Assembly: GCA_963932245.1 (NCBI GenBank)
Contig: OZ010745.1
Span: 91,339,396-91,403,395 of the forward strand
Direction of reading: 5' to 3'
Length of the DNA: 64,000 bases
DNA from: Tachinus rufipes
Taxonomy: Eukaryota > Arthropoda > Insecta > Coleoptera > Staphylinidae
Shown here: one piece after another, positions 1-9,075 of the stretch
Layout of the letters: every line of letters begins with the position of its first letter
Numbering within the stretch: the first letter of the stretch is position 1
Position numbers and translations under genes: made by a program
The notes under the pieces: model-generated
What the model saw: the letters and a program-made list of their open reading frames with translations, nothing else
What the model was told of the DNA's origin: nothing
The model's database searches: none

Positions 1-94
1 AATGATTGCGCTACGAGCAACAACTTTATTTTTTGTGACAAACTTTTATATATTAAATGAATATTAAATCTATTATAACAAATAACATTTTTTT
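1..94. other. AT-rich flank
   Basis: AT-rich sequence downstream of the 3' end of the first LINE. It may include that LINE's 3' tail; nothing else is recognised. Confidence 0.3.
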
Positions 95-1267
95 TTCTTT
101 GTGTATCGTCTGCATTAATGGAGGCTAGCTACAATATTGGCATATTCTTCCCGGTTTAATAAGAGTGTGGGCATCTAAGCCTTTCCAGTCTTGTATGTTC
201 CTGAGCCATGACATCTTTTTTTCCCTAACCAACGTTTCCCTTCTATTTTGCCTTTTTTAACAAGTAGGCTGTTATTCTTTTCTTAATATTGACGATATTC
301 GTTATTTCCAGGTTTAAGCTTCCACCGCAAAGTAAGTTTTTTATATTTATGAAACTTACTCTTGCTTGTTTGATCCGGCTACGGATTTTTTTGTTTGGAT
401 ACTGGTCTGATCGTATAAAGTATTTAAATTGTTCTACTTGTTTCCCATATATAGTGATTTTTGTCCTCGGATTTAACGTTCTGCTTGTTACCATTACTTT
501 GGTTTTTTTTTTGGTGTTTTACTTCAGTCCCAGTCGGTTTCCTTCTGCGGCAGCTTTATTGACCAGTTATTGTAGTGTTCAGGTCTTCCTGTAATTAATA
601 CTGTGTCATCCGCATAACGTAAGTTGTTGACTACTTGGCCATTAATTTTTATTCTTTTTGTCTTGTCGGTCAGTGCGTGATTAAAAATTAGTTCCGAGTA
701 TATGTTAAAGAGTAGCGGTGACATTTCACAGCCTTGCCTCACATTTTCCTCAATTGGAATTTTACTCATTAAAGATTGTTGTACTGCACGAAAGTTGTTT
801 GTTTTATGTATAGATTCTGAATAATAAATAAGTTGTTTTTGCCAATACCTTTTTGTTGGAGGAGTTGTATTAATTTACGGTCAAAGGCTTTCTTATAGTC
901 AATAAAGCACATATACACGTCTTTATGTTGGTCCATACACTTCTGGAAAAGTACATTTAGACAGAATAGGGCCTCTTTGTTTCAAACTCTCCCCTTAGCT
1001 CTAACTGTGATCGACCGATATCTTTCTTACATGTATTGTGTATTCTGTTTAGTCTGATTTTTAGAAATAGTATGAGAAAATAGCTTATCAGACTTATCAT
1101 TCTGAAATCCTTACATTTGGTTGCATTTGGTTTTTTGATGATTGTTATGAACGTTGATTCTAGCCAATCTTGGGAGATATCTTCGATTTTATATATTTTG
1201 TTGAAGAAATCTGTGAAGATATTTAGATTTTGTTTCTCTATAAGTTTTATAACTTCAATATGTATAC
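95..1267 (-). pseudogene. RTE-type LINE, RT and C-terminal half (outer copy, part 2)
   Basis: This is the reverse-transcriptase half of an RTE/BovB-like non-LTR retrotransposon, read right to left across frameshifts. Visible pieces in order are IHIEVIKLIEKQN, ISQDWLESTFITI, YMCFIDYKKAFD (first catalytic Asp block), VRQGCEMSPLLFNIYSE, then NNLRYADDTVLITG with an intact YADD box at 605-616. The thumb region follows (KITIYGKQVEQFKYF, IKNLLCGGSLNLE), and then a C-terminal tail (KKMSWLRNIQDWKGLDAHT, ANIVASLH). RTE proteins carry an APE-type endonuclease, a linker, the RT and this basic tail. The endonuclease and linker of what appears to be the same copy lie at 5824-7010, beyond the foldback element. 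The reading frame is broken several times, so the copy is dead. Clade assignment rests on remembered motif order, not on a search. Confidence 0.88.
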
Positions 1268-1459
1268 GGGTAATTCTATTACTTTTTGACTAGTTTAAAA
1301 AATTCGACCTCTTTGATTTTGCTCAAATTTTCAGGAATCAAAATATGGATGAAAAAAATAAGATTTCTAAAATTTTGGAACTTAAAATACTGCCTGTTCA
1401 AAATGACACACATTTAAAGGTCAGAAATTTCACAAGAAAACGTTTTTTTAGCTTAGCTT

Positions 1460-2520
1460 GTATCTTAATTTTTAAGCTTCTGGAAAAAGATAAGAAGGTC
1501 CACGATGGCTCAAATTATTTCTTATTACATGTACTTTAAAACCTATATTTTTATGTTTAATATTGTGGCAGTCATTTTGATATATTAAGCTTCAAACATT
1601 ATTCCAAAAAAACCTGTAAATTTAGCAAAATCGTAAAATTTTGCATTCTTTAAACCGCTCTAACTTTGTCAAATCTTAACAAAATTTGATCCACGAGGTC
1701 TAGATTTCTTCGTGTTTAATCTCTTTTTAAAGTGATCACACAAGACTCATAGAATCAATACGTATACACCACTATTTTGATGCAGGAAGTTGCACATGTT
1801 TTTGCAATCTTCAAAACTTGTAATTTTCAGGTCCCGAAAAAGCGCTGTCACTTTATGTCGATTTTAGTTAAAATTTCAGTAAATACTCTTTAGAGCACAA
1901 GAAAAAAGTTATCTATATGAAAAATGGTATATTGGGCATTATCAAGAATGTTTTAATATTCAAAAATTGTCAAAATCGACGAACCGCACATTTTTGTTTC
2001 TCAATTTTTGAGCTTTTAAAAAAAGATAAAAAGGTTTACGATAGCTCAAAATATTCCTTATTACATGTACTTTACAACCCATATTTGTATATTTAATGTT
2101 GAGGCAGTCATTTTGATATATCAAGCTTTAAACATTATTCTAAAAAAACCGTAAATTTTGCAAAATTGCAAAATTATGCTTTGTTTAAACCGTTTTAACT
2201 TTGTCACATTTAAAAAAAAATTGATCCACAAAGTCTAGATTTCTTCATGTTCAATTTTTCTTTAAAGTGATCACACCTATAGAATCAATACATATTTACC
2301 ACTGTTTTGATGCAGGAAGTTGCATATGTTTTCGCGATCTTCAAAACTTGTAATTTTTAGGTCCCGAAAAAATGCTGTCACTTTATGTTAATTTTAGTCT
2401 TCAGACATGAAAATAGGATATTTATATAAAAAATGATATATCGGGAATTATCAAGAATTTTATAATATTCAAAAATCGTCAAAATCGGCATAGTTTTTTT
2501 GTCTATCTTGCTTCGTTTTC
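1460..2520 (+). repeat. Tandem pair of about 530-bp units (left arm)
   Basis: Two direct copies with a period near 532-534 bp. Landmarks repeated in each copy are CATGTACTTTA (about 1529 and 2063), TTTTGATATAT, GTGATCACAC and AGGTCCCGAAAAA. The two copies have diverged by several substitutions per landmark. Confidence 0.82.
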
Positions 2521-2665
2521 GAGATAGTCAACAAACACAAAATATTTAAAAAACTTTTTATTTAGCAATAAAACACAAACAAAACAACATTACTTTAACA
2601 AGTATGCATTGGTGCAAGCTTTTGATACTAGTTTCTTTTGGTTCGGTTAGTAAAATTTAATAAAA

Positions 2666-2752
2666 ATGCTGTTCAACAACGAAGAATACGCAGATATCAT
2701 TTTTGTTTACGGATTCTGTAATGGTAATGCCCTAGCAATTGAAATTTTTTGA
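2666..2752 (+). pseudogene. N-terminal fragment of a DUF4817-type transposase
   Basis: A 28-codon frame opens at ATG 2666 and stops at TGA 2750-2752. It contains NNEEYADIIFVYGFCNGNA, which matches the signature start of the insect DUF4817 helix-turn-helix domain (pattern EEYAD, then FVYG, then GNA). That domain normally forms the N-terminus of a transposase with a DDE core. Nothing of the catalytic domain follows; sequence after the stop merges into the right foldback arm by about 2820. The fragment lies in the loop of the foldback element, so it may be the remnant of the gene carried by an autonomous relative. Two other loci here carry the same domain (near 26715 and 49696). The family match is strong for so short a piece; the link to mobility of the element is inference. 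Confidence 0.7.
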
Positions 2753-2819
2753 CAGAAAGAAACTTTCTCGACGCGTTTCTTAGAGAAAATTTTTACCCAT
2801 ATAATTATCAAAAGTACAA

Positions 2820-3201
2820 AATCTACAACCAATCGACGCAACATAACGACTTGCATTTTCTCAATAGCTTTTTGATAATGCCCGATATATCAATTTTTAT
2901 ATAAATAACTTTTATCTTGTGGTCTGAAGAGTATTTACTGAAATGTTTACTAAAATCGACATAGTTTTTTCGGGACCTGAAAGTTTCAAGTTTTGAAGGT
3001 TGCAAAAACATGAGCAACTTTCTGCATCAATATAGTGGTAAATATGAATTGATTCTAAAAGTTTAGTGTGATTACTAAAAATTGAACCAAAAAAATCTAG
3101 ACTTAGTGGATCAAATTTCTTTAAAATTTGACAAAGTTAGAACGGTTTAAACAAAGCATAATTTTGCAATTTTGCTAAATTTACGGTTTTTTTTTAATAA
3201 T
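2820..3201 (-). repeat. Inner right-arm unit of the foldback element
   Basis: Reverse complement of the inner left-arm unit. It carries the inverted AGGTCCCGAAAAA block near 2970 and the inverted TCTAGA block near 3098. It is cut at 3201 by the target duplication of the hAT-like insertion and resumes at 4944. Confidence 0.8.
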
Positions 3202-3209
3202 GTTTAAAG
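3202..3209. repeat. Left 8-bp target duplication (GTTTAAAG)
   Basis: GTTTAAAG precedes the hAT-like terminus and is repeated exactly at 4936-4943. Removing one copy plus the insert restores the arm sequence seen elsewhere in the foldback element (AATAATGTTTGAATCTT near 5450). Eight base pairs is the duplication size made by hAT transposases. Confidence 0.88.
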
Positions 3210-3223
3210 CAGGGGTGGCCAAC

Positions 3224-3629
3224 ATTATTTATTGGAGAAATAACTAAATTACACATTATTTAATAAAGAAATAACTAAAATACACTTTATTTAATAGAGA
3301 AATAACAATAAAACAAATTATTTAATTGAGAAATAACTAAAATACACATTATTTTAAGGAAAAATAACAAAAAAAAACACATTATTTAATAGAGAAATAA
3401 CTAAAATACATATTATTTAATAGAGAAATAACAAAAAAACACATTATTTATAAGAAAAATAACTAAAATACATATTATTTAATAGAGAAATAACAATAAA
3501 ACAAATTATTTAATTGAGAAATAACTAAAATACACTTTATTTTAAGGAGACATAACAAAAAAAACACATTATTTAATAGAGAAATAACTAAAATACACAT
3601 TATTTAATATAAAAATAACAAAAAAACAC
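3224..3629. repeat. Minisatellite, about 31-bp unit, 13 copies
   Basis: Units run ATTATTTAATAGAGAAATAA followed by CTAAAATACAC or a variant such as CAATAAAACAA, 30-33 bp each. Variant units recur in order: the series with CAATAAAACAA, then TTGAG, then TTAAGG appears at about 3286-3380 and again at about 3475-3560, a higher-order period of about six units. The array begins 14 bp inside the hAT tip. Confidence 0.9.
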
Positions 3630-3873
3630 GGCGGCCCGCCTAGAACATTTTTGCGGCCCGCGAGATATATAACACTTTTACAAAATTTATTTATTTTATA
3701 ATGGGCAAAGTAGTGAACTCTAATTTATTTAAAAAATACATTATTTGTGCATCCATATATTCAAAAATTAACTCTCATAATTTCTATTATGAGAATAAAT
3801 TAACTTTTAAAATAATATTTTTGCGCGTATAAATAACAGATACTGCCTGTTTTATTTATGAGTTTACAGTTAT

Positions 3874-3887
3874 GAGTTTGCAGAATA
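3874..3887. repeat. Left 14-bp LINE target duplication
   Basis: GAGTTTGCAGAATA at 3874-3887 is repeated exactly at 4784-4797. The two copies bracket the truncated LINE and mark its insertion into the hAT-like element. Confidence 0.85.
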
Positions 3888-4783
3888 TTATTATTATTTA
3901 TTCTTAGTCCTTAATACCCTTTTCGGGTGTCGGATGTATTATTTTGTAACTACTTTATTCTTTTTTTCCAAGCTTGTCTATCTTAAGTCATTTTTGCTAT
4001 CTCTCTCCACTCTATACCTCTTCTTTCTGCTGCTTTGTGGGCTTGTTTGGACCATCTGTTTGTTTTTTCGTTGTATTCTCAATTCATGTATTTTCTTGGT
4101 TATTCTGGTTCTATGCAGTCTGTGTATGAGTCCTAGCCTTTCTAACTGCCTCTCCTCTATTACTGTTTCTATAGGTTTAATTTTTAGTTCACTTCTTACT
4201 TCCGAGCTCTTTACTTTATCTTTTCTTAATATTCCTTTAATTTTTATTAGAAATCTCATCTCCATAGCATTAATTTTGCTTTTATTTCTTTCTGGTGTTG
4301 ACCAAGATTTTCTCGAGTATATTATGGCTAGTTTTACACCTTTTGTATTTTTGATTTTATTGTCTTTCTTAACCAAGAATTGTTTTTTGAGTACATTGAA
4401 TGTACTTTTTCCTTTTTAAACTCTTGCATCTATTTCTATGTCTATATTTCTTGTTTTTTTCTATTATTGTACCAAAGTAGTTGTAATACTTTACTTATTC
4501 AATTATTTGTCGATCCAATTCTATCTTGTGCTTCTTAGGTTTTGTCGCTACTGCCATTGTCTTTGTTTTACTAGTGTATATTTTCATTAATTCTTCTTTG
4601 TATATTTTTATATTTGATTGTAGTTTTTTTTCTTTGTCTGCTATTAATATCATGTCATCTGCAAACATTAGGATTTGAATACTAATTTTATTCTATTTTT
4701 TGTATCTTATTCTTGTGTCTTTGGCTCTTTTTGACTTTTCTTTGTAGCCTCGTCTATTAATGTTGCAAAGAGTATTGGGCTTA
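3888..4783 (-). pseudogene. 5'-truncated RTE-like LINE (RT palm and C-terminus)
   Basis: Reading leftward, the fragment starts in the RT palm with ILMFADDMILIADKE (FADD box intact at 4654-4665). It continues through TKTMAVATKPKKHKIELD and INAMEMRFLIKIKG, and ends with IEERQLERLGLIHRLHR and a basic tail. The 3' end has an AATAATAATA-like tail (complement of 3888-3901), typical of RTE-group LINEs that end in short tandem repeats rather than poly(A). It is flanked by 14-bp target duplications. A 132-codon frame (3978-4376) stays open, so the copy is less decayed than the outer RTE. Family assignment is by motif recognition. Confidence 0.88.
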
Positions 4784-4935
4784 GAGTTTGCAGAATAATT
4801 AAATTATATTCTACGTTTTACTTCAAGAACATGTCTATACTGAGTCTAAATCTAATACATGGTTATATAATTTTATATGCGGCCCGCGGAGTTATGATGC
4901 ATTTCCAAAGTGGCCCGCAAGATTAGCCACCTTTG

Positions 4936-4943
4936 GTTTAAAG
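4936..4943. repeat. Right 8-bp target duplication (GTTTAAAG)
   Basis: Exact partner of 3202-3209. Foldback-arm sequence (CTTGATATATCAAAATGAC) resumes directly after it. Confidence 0.88.
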
Positions 4944-5787
4944 CTTGATATATCAAAATGACTGCTCTAACATTTAATATACAAATATAGGTTTTAAAGT
5001 ACATATTTTAAACTATTGTGAACCTTCTTATCTTTTTGCATAGGCCCAAAACTTGAGATACAAAAATGTGCGGTTTGCCGATTTTGACAATTTTTTAATA
5101 TTAAAAAATTCTTGATAATGCCCGATATACCATTTCTCATATGTATATATAACCTTTTGCTTGTGTTATAAAGAGTATTTACTGAAATATTGACTAAAAT
5201 CGACATAGAGTGACAGCGCTTTTTTGGGACCTAAAAATTACAAGTTTTGAATCGCGAAAACATGTGCAACTTCTTGCATCAAATTAGTGGTGTATACGTA
5301 TTGATTCTACAAGTTTTGTGTGATCACTTTAAAAAGAGATTAAATACAAAGAAATCTAGACCTCGTGATTAAATTTTGTTAAGACTTGACAAAGAACGGT
5401 TTAAAGAAAGCAAAATTTTGCGATTTTGCTAAATTTACGGGTTTTTTTAGAATAATGTTTGAATCTTAATATATCAAAATAACTGCTACAATATTAAACA
5501 TAAAAATATAGGTTTTAAAAAGTACATGTAATAAGGAATCATTTCAGCCATAGTGAACCTTTTTATCTTTTCCCAAAAGCCCAAAAATTGAGATAAAAAA
5601 TAAGCTAAAAAAGACGTTTTATTGTAAAATTTCTGACCTTCAAATGAGTGTCATTTTGAACAATCAATATTCTATGTGTCAAAATTTTGGAAAACTCATT
5701 TTCTTTATCTATATTTTGATTCCTGAAAATTTCAGGAAAATCAAAGACATCGATTTTTTCAAATTAGTCGAAAAGTAATGGAATTAC

Positions 5788-5789
<2 letters not shown>
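4944..5789 (-). repeat. Outer right-arm unit and terminal block of the foldback element
   Basis: Reverse complement of the left arm's outer unit and tip. The outer units of the two arms resemble each other more than either resembles the inner unit: both share CGAGGTCTAGA and CGTATACACCACTA variants. The tip ends GAATTACCC at 5789. Confidence 0.82.

Positions 5790-5823
<34 letters not shown>
5790..5823. repeat. AT dinucleotide microsatellite
   Basis: Uninterrupted AT run directly at the right tip of the foldback element. It may have grown from a TA-rich target site and now hides any target duplication. Confidence 0.95.
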
Positions 5824-5827
<4 letters not shown>

Positions 5828-7010
5828 ATTCTGATAGCTTTGAACTTTTGATTTTAGTATTTCCGGGGCGTTTTCTCCATTGTAGTCGTTTTCCATATTT
5901 CTTGGTGTGTTGCTTTTAAAATAACTTTGTATGTATTTTTTCCACATTTCACAGATTTTCTCTTTATCTGTTAGTTGTTTACCATTCTAATCAGTTATCT
6001 TTTTTGTGCATCTGGTTTGTTTTCTACCCTTTGTGGACTTTGCATTTTTGTGAATAATAAAGTTTTCTTTCCAATTGTTTAATCTTTTCCAATTCTTTTT
6101 TTATTCCTTTTTCTTTTGCTTGTCTTACCGTCACCCGTATCTCTACCTAGTAGTCTGAACGTTGCTTTGTGTTGCTTTTTCTTCTCTATCAGCTTCAGAA
6201 TTTCCTCTGTCACCCATCTCTGCTTTTTTATCCTTTGCTTGATCCAATTATTGGCTTTTGTGTGGTATGATTGATGTTTGTTATTTTAGCGTTTGACTTT
6301 TTTCTTTTATTTATTGGCATCTAATGTTGTTGATATCTATTTGTTTATTTGAGGTTTCTTGAGTTTTATGCCAGCTCTAGCAACTACCGGGTTGTGGTCG
6401 AAGCCAATATCCGTTCCTAGGTATGTTTTAACGCTTCTTATACTGTTTTTATACTTTTTATCAATCATTATATAGTCAAATTGATTTCTTACTATGTTGT
6501 GGTGATTAGCAGGTATATCGGCGTCTTAGTAGTCTAAACCATGTATTTGTCAGTACCATGTTTTTTTCCTGGCAGAACTGAGCTAAAAGATCTTTTTGTT
6601 GATTGCGGTTGCTTAGTCCGTAGTCTTCAATAAAGTTTGAACCGGGCCTTTGCCTATTTTTTTGTTGAATTCATTTGATGACTAGTGTAGTGTCTCGCTT
6701 TTTTGTGTAGCTTATTAGGGTTTTAATTTTATTATAAAGTTTCCTTTGGGATTTGTCGGTTAGTTGCTGCCAGAGTAGTAAGTTACGGTCAGATCCGATA
6801 TCCTATTTTCTAGCTATCTTGTCTCACTCAGACTTACTGCATCTATACCGAATTTTCTCATTTCCTGTAGTATGTTGTCCATCTTTTCATTGTCATGGCT
6901 TTAGTCTTTGTTTCCAATTTTGGGTGGGTCCTAGTTTGCAAGGCAGGAGAGGTTGTCATTTGGGTTGGCTTTTGGGTTGTGCCATCACTCCTTACACTTT
7001 ATCAAAAATA
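5824..7010 (-). pseudogene. RTE-type LINE, 5' end, endonuclease and linker (outer copy, part 1)
   Basis: Reading leftward, a 5' leader near 7005-6940 contains a block shared with the leader at 19120-19172 (CAAATGACAACCTC). APE endonuclease pieces follow: ILQEMRKFGIDAVSLSET, then IEDYGLSNRNQ, LLAQFCQEKNMVLTNTWF, and a TDIGFDHNPVVARAG catalytic tail. The linker comes next (MWKKYIQSYFKSNTPRNME), ending at VQSYQNNN beside the AT run. Part of the endonuclease between the SET and DKSQRK blocks is missing. The RT expected to follow begins on the far side of the foldback element at 1267, so this is the upstream half of the 95-1267 copy. Frames are broken throughout. Confidence 0.85.
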
Positions 7011-7357
7011 GTAAAGTTTTTGATGCCAAAACATTAACTATAATAAAACTGTGCAAATGATTCCAAAGCTATAAACGACAGCGTTGCCAAAACAAAACAA
7101 CAGTGAAATTTGTTAACTGAGCAATCAAAATTAAAATATGAGAAAGTCTACAACGCTTTTATAAATTAATTTAGCATATTTTAAGAAACTATCCAGTAAT
7201 TATAAATCATCTAGTTTGTGAACATTTTATTCAATGATGAAGAGCACATTAAACATCAACCAACACGTCGTTTTTAAAAGACAAAGTCAAGAATCATAAG
7301 CTAAAAAATCTAAAACTTTTGAAAAAACTAACAAGTTTATAAATGAATAATAATAAT
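7011..7357. other. No recognised feature
   Basis: AT-rich sequence between two LINE fragments. I see no coding similarity or clear repeat structure. Confidence 0.4.
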
Positions 7358-7535
7358 ACTTCCTAGGCAAGCAATGGAATGGGTGCCACAACAAAGAAAA
7401 AAAAAAGGAAGGCCAAAGAACAGGTGGATTCAGGGAATTAAAACGGCAATGACTGCAAAAAACCTAGTAGAAGGACAGTGGGATAATAAAAAAGAGTGGC
7501 AAACGGGCATCGGACAACGTCAAAAGACGTTCTAA
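7358..7535 (+). pseudogene. LINE 3'-terminal fragment (C-terminal tail)
   Basis: The plus strand encodes QAMEWVPQQRKKK, then after a slip in an A run GRPKNRWIQGIKTAMTAKNL and WQTGIGQRQKTF, then a stop at 7533-7535. This proline- and arginine-rich tail, with a conserved Trp and a KTF end, is typical of the C-termini of RTE-group LINE polyproteins in insects. Only about 55 codons remain; the 5' part is absent. A TA microsatellite follows within 10 bp, as expected for LINEs ending in simple repeats. Confidence 0.7.
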
Positions 7536-7541
7536 ACCGAT

Positions 7542-7543
<2 letters not shown>

Positions 7544-7582
<39 letters not shown>
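7544..7582. repeat. TA dinucleotide microsatellite
   Basis: About 19 TA units directly downstream of a LINE 3' end; it may have grown from the LINE tail. Confidence 0.95.
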
Positions 7583-7584
<2 letters not shown>

Positions 7585-7725
7585 AAACCATTTACATCTA
7601 CATCATTATGTACATAAATAACGATGAATTACAAGCAATATTACAATTACACAAACATATATAAAAGAATATTGAATAATAAAAGCATGGAAAAAAGTAT
7701 ACATAAATAAAAACAAAATATAAAA

Positions 7726-9075
7726 TTATTCATCAACACATTTTAATTGACACTTAAAACTACATTTTGAAACACAAAATAAATCAATATTATTAGAGAA
7801 CCTATTTGCAATTCTACACATTCTACCAATTGGATTATTAAATCCATAATTGGTAGAATGTATAGATTCTCTAAATAATGGAGACTGTCTGGTTCGGCGG
7901 TTATTGTTGGGGACTTGAAATGGAAAAGTTACTAGTAGCTCTTATCAATCAATCTCAGACATCATTAGTCCACGTAAAAATGATAAATCGGCTCTTTTGC
8001 GTCGAATTTTCAGCGGCGGAAGATTATATTGCAATGCAATGAGGTTTAAATCGTAATTTTCGGATAAAATGCCTAATTTGTACGATAATAAACAAAAAAA
8101 TTTGTTTTGAATACGTTCTATATTGTATATATGAACGCTGTAGAATGGACACCAAACCGACGGAGCGTACTCTAAATGAGAACGTATTAAAGCGCAATAA
8201 AGTAGTTTGAGTGTGCTAGGAGATAGGTCAGTAGACATTCTGTAAACAAATCCTCACATTTTCATAGCACGGTTGCACATACATATAGTTTATATCTCAA
8301 CAAAAATTAATTTTCAATAAAAAATTACGCCTAAATCTTTTATTTGTGTAACATGTTTCAAAACATTATTATCGATAGTATAGTCATACAATACTTTACT
8401 TAAAGTTCTGTTAAAGCTTATCGAAAAATCATTTATTAGTTATTAATAAGACCATGAATGAACAGAATCTAAATCATTTTGCAAACTAATGCAGTCCTCG
8501 GTAGATGATATTCTTTTATAAATTTTAAGATCGTCAGCAAATAAAAGATAAGACGAAGAATTAATAGAATAAACAAGATCATTAATAAAGAGTAAAAACA
8601 GAATTAGTCCACAATGAGATCCTTAAGGAACCCAAGAAGGAGCAACAATTGGTTGTGATAAAAAGTTATTAATTTTCACACACTGTGTATGATTTTCCAA
8701 AAAGCTCGACAATCACGCAACAACAGATTCATGAAAACCCAAAGCCCGAAGCTTAGCAATCAAAATACTATGATTAACGCGATCAAAAGCCTTTGAAAAA
8801 TCTGTGTAAATAGAATCTACTTGAACTCTTGATTGAAAGGCATTTAAAAGATCATTTTCGTAACAAAGAAGATTTGTAAGAGTAGAACGACCTTCGCAAA
8901 ACTCATGTTGCTGTTCCACTAAAATGCTTTTGCACATCCATTGTATTTGACTAATTACAATTTGATCAAACAATAAATTACAAAACAATGCAAAAAGTTT
9001 AAAAAAAAATTTACAATGACAAGAAAAATGCAAGCTATTTGTAATAAATACTTTAAAAAATTTGTTAATAGACAA
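7726..9075 (-). pseudogene. CR1/Jockey-group LINE, RT to C-terminus
   Basis: Reading leftward: EFCEGRSTLTNLLCYENDLL, QVDSIYTDFSKAFDRVNHSI (first Asp), a decayed VPQGS block, LFLLFINDLVYSINS, then LLFADDLKIYKRI with FADD intact at 8530-8541. Next come the thumb (KDLGVIF) and LYCALIRSHLEYAPSVWCPF. The protein tail includes TNYGFNNPIGRMCRIAN and ends at the stop complement 7726-7728. The motif set (DFSKAFD, FADDLKIY, LEYAS-VW, NYG-N-P--RM) is that of the CR1/L2/Jockey group and differs from the RTE copies nearby. At least three in-frame stops or frameshifts occur between 8240 and 8700. The endonuclease is missing; similarity fades above about 9020. The exact clade cannot be fixed by eye. Confidence 0.88.

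Larger units (their letters stand above)
3210..4935. mobile_element. hAT-like non-autonomous DNA transposon
   Basis: Terminal inverted repeats are imperfect: left CAGGGGTGGCCAACATT (3210-3226), right end reverse-complemented CAAAGGTGGCTAATCTT (4919-4935), 12 of 17 positions matching. Exact 8-bp duplications flank it. GCGGCCCGC motifs occur at 3631, 3653 and 4879, with a related TGGCCCGC at 4911; GC-rich subterminal blocks of this kind are familiar in hAT elements whose tips read CAGGGGTG. Without the nested LINE and its extra 14-bp duplication the element is about 816 bp and has no transposase frame. Half of it is a minisatellite (3224-3629). It must be younger than the foldback element it splits. 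Confidence 0.85.
1268..5789. mobile_element. Large foldback element with about 1.25-kb inverted arms
   Basis: The left end starts GGGTAATTCTATTAC and the right end, reverse-complemented, starts GGGTAATTCCATTAC; similarity continues inward for more than a kilobase. Each arm has a terminal block of about 200 bp followed by two tandem copies of a unit of about 530 bp. Compare the TCTAGATTTCTTC block near 1703 and again near 2235, a spacing of about 532. The right arm is the reverse complement (near 5318-5368 and 3069-3113) and is interrupted by the hAT-like element. The arms enclose a loop of about 300 bp at 2520-2820. With the nested insertion removed the element is about 2.8 kb. It sits inside an RTE LINE. 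No clean target duplication is visible because the right flank is an AT dinucleotide run. It is non-autonomous as seen. The family was not recognised; a foldback DNA transposon or a mobilised satellite hairpin are the alternatives. Confidence 0.82.

Noticed and set aside
289..594. 101-codon plus-strand frame
   Set aside because: It lies opposite the RTE RT thumb and palm; its hydrophobic composition is the usual antisense shadow.
3934..4419. 161-codon plus-strand hydrophobic frame, membrane-protein-like
   Set aside because: It is antisense to the well-recognised LINE C-terminus on the minus strand.
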